From positions 24,965,846 to 25,029,845 of the forward strand of contig NC_049987.1 in the NCBI RefSeq assembly GCF_000003815.2: 64,000 bases of DNA. The letters are read 5' to 3'. Made by a program: the position numbers and the translations under genes. The DNA comes from Branchiostoma floridae (Eukaryota > Chordata > Leptocardii > Amphioxiformes > Branchiostomatidae). The notes beneath the pieces were generated by a model, which saw only the letters and a list, made by a program, of their open reading frames with translations, was not told the DNA's origin and made no database searches. Shown here one piece after another: positions 36,694 through 46,500 of this stretch (position 1 is its first letter; each line of letters starts with the position of its first letter).

Positions 36694-37230
36694 CACTGAT
36701 GGTTTAACCACTTTTTATTCACACATACATTCACCAAACAACATATTAATATATATTGGCATTTACAATGGCAAAAGGCTAGTACGTAGTACATTAAAAT
36801 GGTTGTCCAGATTCTTAGTGAACCTTGATCACGGCGGTCTTGAAAAAGTGTGTTTGATTTCTTTTGCAGTACCTTTTCCTGAATGCACTTGAGCACTTGA
36901 ACTGTATACAGTCTTCTTCTTCGTCGTGTCATCACTACACTGTTCCACTCCAATAATCCACACACTGCCTTCCTCTGGGGGTCAAAGCTTCCAGGTCTTC
37001 CTTGGTGCATGGTTCGGACAGGAGGGGGCAGACAAGAAGATGTTTCATAGTCTGCTCCTGTCCGCAGTCACAAGCAGTCTGTCCACCAGGGCTGAGACCC
37101 CACTTTGCCATGAGGGTCTTGCATCTACCTGTGCCTGTTCTAAGGCGGTTGAGACATGACCAGGTTGGCCATGTCTCCTCTGCTCCTGGAGGAAGAGATT
37201 CCTTTGGGGATCACTGTATACAGTGATTTA
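36694..37230 (-). mobile_element. LINE 3' fragment (post-RT zinc motif)
   Basis: Minus-strand reading gives LNRLRTGTGRCKTLMAKWGL, then CDCGQEQTMKHLLVCPLL. This C-x-C...H...C tail follows the reverse transcriptase of Jockey/CR1/I-type non-LTR elements. Only the end is present. The plus-strand left border abuts the broken homology with gene 1's flank at about 36693, so it inserted after that duplication. Confidence 0.75.
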
Positions 37231-38040
37231 AATGGTTGATTTTTTTAGATACACCATACATAAAAATAAACATATATTGTATACTAGTAATGCCTGCAAA
37301 TGACGTATTTTATATTATATAAGACTCTAAGTTTTCATGGCCCTTGAGGTGCGTGATGTATTGAAAAATGCGTACTAAAAGAACTTCAGATGTCTTAAAA
37401 CAACACTGAAGTTACTACCAAGTTGTGAACAGTAACATACGATACCAATTTCTATACAACAAAACAACCAAGCTAGATGATATAATAGAAGGTGCTTCTT
37501 GGTTTACAGGAAAACCTGCTGACAAGAAAAGACACCATATGGTATTATGTACATGTAAACAACATCTAATTCCAGTGCGTGATCTATCAACATTATGTAT
37601 ACATATCAAACATAGCATGCATGTCCAGTATTTCATCTATTTTGTCTAACCAATGACATTGTTATCACAAAAACAAAGCTTTACTTGGAATGCACTGCGT
37701 TAACTACACTTTCTTCACTTCAACACGTTAGTACTGCGTGCCAACATATTGTTGTTTCTTCCAGAATTCAGTCAGGCACTATTATCTCCAAGCAAATGTT
37801 ATTAGGAGGAAAAATTGCAATGTTTCTTGGCTGCTCCGTTTTGTGACAGTCAACGTTATGATTCTCCATCCGAACATCTACTTGTAATCTCCAAGCAGAC
37901 TATCGGTGACAATGCAGTATCCAAACCGTCAACCAATATTCAACAGGAGATGGCCTGTCACAGTGGATACTGGTTGGCTCTTTGAATACTGCCTTTCCAC
38001 TGATAGATCTGGATGGAGATCAACATGTCTCAGTTCAGAG
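37231..38040. other. Spacer, no gene seen
   Basis: Unrecognised sequence with two diverged CTCCAAGCA element ends (about 37782 and 37890). Short ORFs lack coding character. Confidence 0.5.
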
Positions 38041-38856
38041 TTACAGAGGTGTTCTCTCGATCTCTGGCGTTATCTTAGACATTGACGTCATGGTGATGAA
38101 ACTGCCCTTCTTGACGTACAACGACTGCGTCATGTGACGCCACATCACCAGGGCGACGCGCGTCACTAGCAACAGGGCGGTCACGCCTAGTAACACGCAG
38201 ACGTAGATGACGTTCCTCTTGGCGGGGTCCCAGTTCTTGGTCAGGTTTCCGGAAAGCGCGGCCACCACCACCACGTACGGCACCAGGGTGTAGCGGCAGT
38301 ACCGATCCAAGACGCAAGATCTCCGCAAGAAGGACCGCGAACATCCCGGTTGAGACGTCCTCGTCGCTGAAGCCTCCGACGTAGATGAGGACGATGTCGA
38401 GGTTGAGGAGGGTAGCGATGGAGGTCCAGGTGGCGTAGATGGCCAGCCCGATGTGAACGAGCCCGTGCGTGAGCCAGAGGTCGACGGGAGAGTTCTCAGG
38501 CAACCAGGGCCCGTTCTGGTCCAGCCGGCGGTAGGAGATGAAGAGGAGACTGTAGAGGGTGNNNNNNNNNNNNNNNNNNNNNNNNNNNNNNNNNNNNNNN
38601 NNNNNNNNNNNNNNNNNNNNNNNNNNNNNNNNNNNNNNNNNNNNNNNNNNNNNNNNNNNNNGATGACGTAAAAGGCGGGGAAGGGAAGAGCTCGGGAGTG
38701 ATGTAGAAGTACCCCCCGGAGTGTTTCCGGAAGAGGCAGAAAGTGACGTAGATGAGCCAGGCGAGGTTCCAGACGTAGATGAAGCCCCAGATGGAGAAGA
38801 CCCAGCCCGACGGCACCACCTCGTTGCCGTACTTGTCGGAGATTTTCCCGATGGTG
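38041..38856 (-). CDS. 3' exon of a multipass membrane protein, TspO/MBR-like features
   Basis: A strong acceptor (tttcctcag) opens the exon at 38856 in phase 2 and TAA closes it at 38041-38043; 100 N (38562-38661) interrupt it. The translation starts TIGKISDKYGNEVVPSGWVF and continues with tryptophan-rich hydrophobic segments: SIWGFIYVWNLAWLIYVTFC, THGLVHIGLAIYATWTSIAT, LLNLDIVLIYVGG, YTLVPYVVVVAALSG and VIYVCVLLGVTALLLVTRVA. The PSGWVFSIWG element recalls TspO/MBR proteins, but the protein is longer and I do not recognise a named gene. The frame changes once at about 38310-38345, between MFAVLLAEIL and DRYCRYTLVPY, by one base. This could be an assembly error near the gap or a real lesion. 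Upstream exons lie to the right and were not found. Confidence 0.65.
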   Translation of the reverse strand, partial: HHRENLRQVRQRGGAVGLGLLHLGLHLRLEPRLAHLRHFLPLPETLRGVLLHHSRALPFPAFYVIXXXXXXXXXXXXXXXXXXXXXXXXXXXXXXXXXXPSTVSSSSPTAGWTRTGPGCLRTLPSTSGSRTGSFTSGWPSTPPGPPSLPSSTSTSSSSTSEASATRTSQPGCSRSFLRRSCVLDRYCRYTLVPYVVVVAALSGNLTKNWDPAKRNVIYVCVLLGVTALLLVTRVALVMWRHMTQSLYVKKGSFITMTSMSKITPEIERTPL

Positions 38857-40180
38857 CTGAGGAAACAAATAAAATCGGTAATGTAATCAGGTAATGTTAA
38901 CCTAACGTATAAAGCTGGGAGTTTATATGAAAAAAAAGTAGCCACCATGGAAAATATTTTGGGTGAGAGATGTTGGCCACGTGTTTATATAATTATTCTG
39001 AGGGCAGTAATTCGTTACTCGTTAAGCTCCATTTTAAAGTGCCTTACGAAAGAATTTCACCATCTCGACTCGTTCACTAGACGAAAGACCGATATGTAGA
39101 CGGATGCTGACGGATTCCAATTTGCAACACCTGACGGATGCTGACGTATGCTGACAAGTGCTGACGGATCCCAAAAACCATCACAGATCCCAAAAAATGA
39201 CGGATCCCACTTGCATCCGCAACGCATTCGTAGGTATCCGTAACTCTCATCGGTGGATACAAACACAGAACCCGTATACTCAGTACTTCGTGACGGATGC
39301 TAACACTGCATTCGTATGGATACTTACTTATAATCACGGATTCGTTAGTATCTGTAAGCCACTAACTGATTCAAACATTGTATTCGTATGGATACTTAGT
39401 TTTAACGCAAACGAAAGAATACGTGGTCAGGATTCTTGTTTATCAGCGAAAAGTCTTCAGATGCAGACGAATACCAAGGATACGAATTTGCAACATCCTG
39501 ACGGATGCTGACGGATACCAAAGATTACCAAAAATCACGGATCCCATACACATCCGTAACGCATTCGTTGGTATCCGAAACTCGCGGTGGATGCAAACAC
39601 GGAATTCGTTTGCTTACTTACTTCGTGGCGGATGCTAACACAGCTTCCGTAAGAATACTTACTTTTTATGTATGCGTGGCTAGCACTCTTGTTTTTGAGC
39701 ATATATTTTATTTTTTAGATTGGTCATATCTTTCCCCCTTTTTGTACCTCGGACACCACAGTTTGTAACGTCAATACAAGTGAGACAATCCACGTTACGC
39801 TAGATACCAGGATACTCGGATTCGTAAGGATGCGAAATGGTTTTTTTCTGCATTCGTGGCAAGATTACCAACAATGCACTGCTCCAGTGGATTGCTCCAG
39901 TGGAGGGGATTCCATTGGAGCAGTGCATTGTTGGTAATCTTGGGATATCTTAAATATGCGACTCTGTATTTTTTTGCATCCGTACATTGGGGCGGTGTAT
40001 TGTGGGTAATACAATCGTTGTCTCTCTGACCAATCAGACTGCACATCAGTCAGTTTAAAAATAAAGCGGAGATAGTCAGCGTTGTCCGTGAGGACCGCAA
40101 TCTTTTTGTACCTCAAACTCAGTTGAGTTTTGAAACGTTGAACTCGGGATATGGATTTGTACACACGTGTGTGAACTTCT
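38857..40180. other. Spacer with degenerate repeats
   Basis: 39070-39680 is filled with imperfect repeats of GACGGATGCTGACGGAT, CACGGATCCCA and CATCCGTAACGCATTCG, giving shadow ORFs. It contains the perfect 26-bp inverted repeat at 39861-39941. No gene seen. Confidence 0.6.
39861..39941. repeat. Perfect 26-bp inverted repeat with 29-nt loop
   Basis: AAGATTACCAACAATGCAC... (39861-39886) pairs exactly with 39916-39941. The loop holds a CTCCAGTGGA word also found at the top of the left stem. A related word (GTATTGTGGGTAATAC) follows at about 39994. It may be a small MITE or a stable hairpin. Confidence 0.8.
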
Positions 40181-40189
40181 GTAGTAGGG

Positions 40190-41100
40190 TGATGTTGAGG
40201 CGGTGACCAAACTCAAGTGGTAGTCGACGGACGGGACGGCGATCGAGGGACTGAAACAGCCAGCCCTGTTTTGTAGTTCGGCGTCCTGGAGCTACTAGTA
40301 TTTTACATCACTGTCCCGCGGATCTCACGGCGAGGTATGTTTTATACAATGATTGTTTCCAAACAATACCCGCTTTGAATTCGTCTTTGTGACTACATTC
40401 CTTGTTGGCTAGTAGTTAGTAGCGCTTTTGGTATGCTTGGGCTGAACAGAAACTTATCAGAAAACGACATAACGGAGCCTTACAAAACACAAGTCACAAG
40501 CATGATACTTGCTGAGTAACTGTTGACTTATTTGGGAAAAATTTGAATCATCATCAAAACAGTACTTGTATACACATATATTTGTCTCAAGCCTGGTTCG
40601 CATAGGAACATTCTGTTCCAACGGTGTTTACGTGTTTGTTTATATGCGACGTCTCGTACACAATGCAAAGTCCGGCCGGGGAAGCAGATCACACCTTGTC
40701 ACTAATTATGCAACGCTAGACTGTTTCTGCCGCGCCCTCCCGGGGGACTTTTTTTGGTATGATAATGCGGAATGTAACGGTGATAATGGCGATACCACAA
40801 TCAGATGCATTTGTTAATGTTCCTGTTGTATAACAAGCCAATCACCATTTCTTTTCATATACATCCTAATTACTTTGACGGACGCATCCATCAAACATGG
40901 ATGCTTTAGCTATCTCAAAATTTGATGGGATTATTCTTTCTCTTTTTCAGAAGGCGGGTCGACATTCTCTGGCCGTGTCAACAGCTGGGAGAACACTGGA
41001 CTACAGGAAGGGCACAGAAGGAATTGAGCTGGGAGGGATCAGGGCGTAACTAGCCTGAAAAGAAGCGAAGCACTGTCACTAGTAGAAAGGAGACTTTGTG
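40190..41100 (+). other. Candidate two-exon transcript (weak)
   Basis: A GC-richer stretch ends at a good donor (CACGGCGAG|gtatgt, exon end 40335). A matching acceptor (tctttttcag) opens sequence at 40952 that reads HSLAVSTAGRTLDYRKGTEG before a stop at about 41050. No in-frame ATG was found in the first block, so this could be a UTR, a non-coding RNA or chance. Confidence 0.25.
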
Positions 41101-41639
41101 CTGTTGCGAGAAGCTGTACATACTGATACTATAAGTCATGTTAGTTGTACTTTACACGCTGGATTCACTATCTGTATCCTGTAGCCGGATGTGGAAATTC
41201 CTTAGAGTTGGACATCGCGAAGACTTTGATTTGTAATAGAAACAGATATTCGTAGAAGCAAGATTAGCCACAGACTCCCATGTCAGTTTTACATAAAAGT
41301 CAAATTGCATTCACGTTTGATCCTATATTCTATTTGGAAGTATCATCGAGAAGTCATGTGATATTTGCGGTTAAAGGATTCAACTTTCCCTTAACATAAT
41401 TAGATAACAGGGACTCTCTGTACATACCTGGTATAACCCATTCTTGTTGCAATATTGTATCTGTATACATATCATGTGGCAGACAGGATTCGGCCTCGAT
41501 GACATTACGTCGCCTTTAGTTCTTCTCAGGACTGGTTTAGAATAAGATAATTCTGTGCATTCTTTTCTATTTCAAATCGTGTTAGCCCTTTATAAGAAAG
41601 TAATTGGGCACACATGATATTGTGATTTGTCAAATGTGC

Positions 41640-42120
41640 GGAAAATTCATTAAAGTGACTTTGTATCTGCAGAAAATCCCGTTTTGGATTCTTTATGATC
41701 TGATCATACAAAGAAATCCCTAAAAAACGACTTCGCATCCGCGGCAAATGCCGCATTGGGACTTCTTAGGATCCGACATGCCAAATATACGAGGAAAATC
41801 CTATAAAAACGACTTCGCATCCACGGCAAATTCCGTATTGGGATTCTTTAGGATCCGACCATGACAAATATACGAGGAAAATCCTATAAAAACGACTTCG
41901 CATCCGCGGCAAAGGCCGTTTTGGGACCTGTTCATTCCAGGTATTCGAAGAAGTCCTTTGAAAAACGACTTCGCATCCGAGGGAAATACCGTTTGGGGAT
42001 TCTTTGCGATCCAATCATTCCAGGTATTCAAAGAAATCCCTAAAAAAACGACTTCGCATCCGTGGAAAATCCCATTTTGGGATATGTTTGAGTCTTTTCA
42101 TTCCGGATCCCAAAAATCCA
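41640..42120. repeat. About five diverged units of roughly 80 bp
   Basis: ACGACTTCGCATCCGCGG-type words recur near 41728, 41808, 41893, 41966 and 42049, each followed by a CCGTTTTGGGA-like stretch. Spacing varies from 73 to 85 bp. Confidence 0.75.
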
Positions 42121-42405
42121 AATTTCGGATATTTTAGGGATCCAACTCGAATCCGTTTGCATTCGCTAGCATTTGTTACAAATACGCAAATATCCCTGCT
42201 CGGATATGGCTACATCCGATACCCTTTCCCCCAGTGGTTCCTAAATGATTAGGCTTGCTTTTCTGGAGTTTGCATATCAATAAACAATTTACCTCTTTTA
42301 GAGTATCTGTCCTTATAAAATGTGCACAGTCAAGGGTAGTTTGCATCGCCCTTTAACAAATTTTAAACCTCGTACCTGCAAGTCATTTTAAAAGTAAACT
42401 TACAG

Positions 42406-43545
42406 TGTGTTACAAACTACTCATTATATTCAGACGGCCGACACGTCATATAACTACCACGTGCATTTATCACCTGTGGGCATGTACATGTAATACAAAA
42501 GACTCAGTGCTGGCCCAACCCAAAGTCTAAAATTAACCTGAAGCTGTCCAACCACCTCATGAGCTCAGCACTGAGTTGAAAGACACTGCGACAGTTAAGA
42601 CAGAATCAGTAAGACTTTAAGGAGTTTGTAGCCTGAAGAATGTAGCCTGAAGACATCTTCCTTCCATACTGAGGTAAGACAGTCAACTTCTCTATAACCC
42701 TACATGTATTTCTTGTTATTGGAATTGGGAACGATTGTGAGATCAAATGTTTGGTTCATACGTCATAACAAAATGGCGACAAGGAAAAATCAAACAGGAA
42801 CATGTTAGACGGCACTTGGTTGACAAACAGATCAGAGACATTCTGATACTAATTATTACATAACTTGTTTTTAAGTCAATATTTCACTTTCCAAGTTTTC
42901 ACTTCTAAAAGAAACCCATACAAGGATATTAGGAGGGAGATTTCAAGATTTTAAATTATAGTATTTGTGTGAACATAAGAAGTAGCAAACAGTTTGTATC
43001 TCAATAATTGTGACCTCTATTTGGATACTTGCATATGCACGCCCTTTAAGAAATCTTAAACGCATGATTGCGAAACATTTTAACTGTAAACTTAAAGTGT
43101 GCCACAAACAAGTGATTATGTTCAGATGACATGCACATGTAACTACCACTGGTATCACCAGCGGGCATGTCAAGACAATAAGCCGTGTTGACTGAACTCA
43201 GCGTCTATATTTAACCTCCTAGGTAATCCAAGTCACCACCTCAGCGTAGAGTTGAAGGACACATTTAAGACAGACATTCTGAGACGTTAAGGAGTTTGCA
43301 GACTGAAAACAAGTATACCGGGATATCATTTTTCAGAACATTATATGCAATGTGTCAAACCTGAACCCTGAACCCCTTCGACTACTTTTTGCCGTGCACT
43401 ACCCGCTGTCGTGGAACAATGTGGAACTGCCGGAGGGTGCATCGTTAACAGAACCGCGGGCCCAGTTTCTCAGCGGCGACGCGTGAGTGTATGAGTGTAT
43501 ACGTACTGTGTAGTTTAACGATCTTGGGGAGCTCCGTAACCCAAA
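42406..43545 (+). promoter_or_regulatory. Class B 5' region of NTase-TPR gene 4
   Basis: Nearly collinear with 21665-22832 upstream of gene 2, down to the CCGTGCACTACCCGCTGTCG leader block and the ATG. The match starts abruptly after unrelated sequence, giving the left edge of the duplicated unit. Confidence 0.6.
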
Positions 43546-46500
43546 ATGTTGCGAGTCTGCCAGAAACTTCGCGCGGCGGACGCCAAGAGTAAGAGACTCG
43601 GACTGGTGCGTACCGAGACAGACTACCTCCGTGCACTGCAGGACGCCATGGCGGACATGGACAGGTGCGCGGAAGTGGAGGTGCTCAAAACTCTGGGCGA
43701 CGTGAACTTGGAAAAGGGAAGACTCGAGAAGAACCCAGAGATGTTTGACAGAGCCATGGTGTTGTACAGGACCGCACTGCTCCGGTGTAAGGACGCAGGT
43801 GTGGGGGACAGTCTAGAATACCGTTACCACTATGCAGAAAAACTAAGGTTAGGGAAGGGGTCAACCGCTACAAGTAGTTACGAGCCCCTTACTAACGCTA
43901 AGAGAATGTCTTCGCTCACAAAAATAGCTGAGAAGTTCCTACACCTGGACCGAAGATTGACTGTTGGTGGCAACAAGGAGTCTTTACTGATTGAATATAC
44001 CAAGTTAGTGGTGGAAGGGATCGTGAACGACGACAACACGTTAGAGGTGGAAGCGATCAAGAGTCTCGGTGACGTGTACCTGAAAAGAGGAACAGAAACT
44101 AGAGACGCGCCATGTTTGACTAAGGCCACTGCTCTGTACAACACTGCGCTGTCAAGGTGTGAGGGGGTCCAGGGTACAGCGTCACTTATTCACCGCTTAC
44201 TGTACACAGCAAAAATCAGAGAAGGGACCATGAGGAGCAGAAATAAGGTAATCATTCCCATTTCATGCTGCACAATCCACCACTTCTTGATTCAACCCAC
44301 AATGAAATTAAAAGTTTATCTTCGTCTGACTTAATTATAACGTTAATGAAGTGTTGCATGAAATCGTTAGTCTCTCGTCATGTTGTTTGTTAACAAGGAT
44401 AGATTTTAATGTTTTTCCGTGCCATTGTCGTTACTGAAGAGTCGTAGGCACAGAGTACAACAACAAGGTCACGTGCGGTCACGGGACTTCCCAGTGATGT
44501 CACCACACGCTGATGTCATCGCTGACTCAAAAGGTCAACGGTAAGCACAGCAGTGGTAATGTTTGCTTTGTCGCTAGTATAACAGACGAGAGTTGCTGTT
44601 TACATAAATGCTGGATAAGAAAGAATTTGGATTTAGATTAATTTTGACATCGATTTCTTGCATATGTTGATGTGTATTCAAGTCTTCTTCGCTATATATT
44701 CTACTACGCATTTCCAGAATGAAATTACCTCAGACTTTGAATAACGGGTGAATCTGATTGGATTAGCTACTAAACCACTGGTGTTTAAGTTGTGAATTAA
44801 GACTTTAATCTGTAGTGTATATCAACACTATGATGAAAACTCCTTGATATCGTTATCTATCCATTGTATAAGATAAAGTTATGTATCAATGGCACAGTAT
44901 AGGGGTATAGCCTTGATATCAACTTGACAGTTCATCTGTGTTGGTAGAAGTCATTCTTGAACTAGTTAAACTGTAATATCCAAAAAATTGGGTGAATCCA
45001 CTGTTTGTGTTTTGGATATTTAATTAAGGGCTAATGACCCGCCCGAGGTGTATATGGTGTCATAACTAGACTTTGCTATAACCACCGAATAAAACCACCG
45101 AGTGAGAAAAGCAAAGGACAAGGCGTTATGACACCATATATACCGAGGAACAGGCGGGTCATTAACGTTATTATCATACAGCCTACCCAAACTGACCCAT
45201 TTAAGCGACAAATTCCTTTATAATGCATACATCCTTTATTCAGTACATTTAATCAATTTGAACAGTGAATTTGAAAATATACAACTTGTATTTGAAATGT
45301 CTTGCAAACGATTTGCATCGACACCGGTGTCGATTCATTCTAACCAATCAGAAGGATCGATACACACCGGGCTGGCCGGAATCTATGTGCTACGGCGCCA
45401 TAACCAACATGGAATGGGCCCTTCTGATAGGTCCGCGGCGCCTGTCTACATGATAATACAGTTAAACTAGTTCAAGTAGCCTTAATATTGTTATCGACAC
45501 CTGTAACATCCTCGCCCCTTCAGGTCTTACCAGGAGCACCTGGCTACAGGGGACCGCGCACTGGCTGATGGGAAGCTGGACGTGGCAGAACAGAACTTTG
45601 CATCTGCGCTCAGACTGATTCACGGTGCGTTATTTCACTGTCACTTTCCCGTACCTATTCTCCAAGCAGAGGTTGGGTCGGTGGATAGTAGTGACCGGAA
45701 TTTGTTACCAGCCTCCCCCCACCCCCACTCAGGGGAGCGGTAAGGAATTCCGACCCAACCTCTGCTTGGAAAATATCCATACCCAGCTTTCTCTTCGACT
45801 TTGCTCACAGAAAGCTAGGCCATTCTACTGATAGCGGCATTAGCAAAGTGAACATCTTCAACCGTAGAAAATAATATAAATCATATAAATCCTCATAGCC
45901 TATATACTTGGTTGTGAAAAAATGTTTTACTTTTCAAAACTAAGACGGTTGATTCATGTAGTCATTGAAAGAGAAGTTCGGAATACCCACTTGACAAACT
46001 AATGAATATGTACTGTCCTTATAGATCCTAATAAACCCGATCGGTGTAAAGAGGCGGACTGCCTGTGCAGACTAGGAGACGTCTACGTCCAGCGAGGCAA
46101 GAGAACAAAAGAAGGTAGGAAATTCACACAGGCAGCAGCTCTGTACAACGCAGCCATGGCAAGAACAGACGAAATAAAACACAGTGTGACAAGAAAACTG
46201 AAGGAAATAGAGACATGGTTTCTCCATTACACAGCAAATGTGGAAACCAAATCTGTTCCTTCTGATTCGGCCACGCGTCATAAGAAGCGGTTAGAAGAGA
46301 TGCGTACGCGTGCTAAGTCAGAACTAGACGCCATCAGTCAGCAACACAATCCGTACCAATATGACGAGGATGATCCAGTTATGATTACGGTCGAGGCTGA
46401 GAGAGCTGAAGCAGTCAAGGCTCTATTCAAGAACATCGCCAAGGATAGACAGCTGTTTATCCAGGACCTTGTTGATGAGTGTATTGCCACACTCGGTCCT

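Noticed and set aside
36693-37226. Host gene on either strand
   Set aside because: The minus-strand reading is a LINE post-RT zinc motif, and the other ORFs are its shadows.
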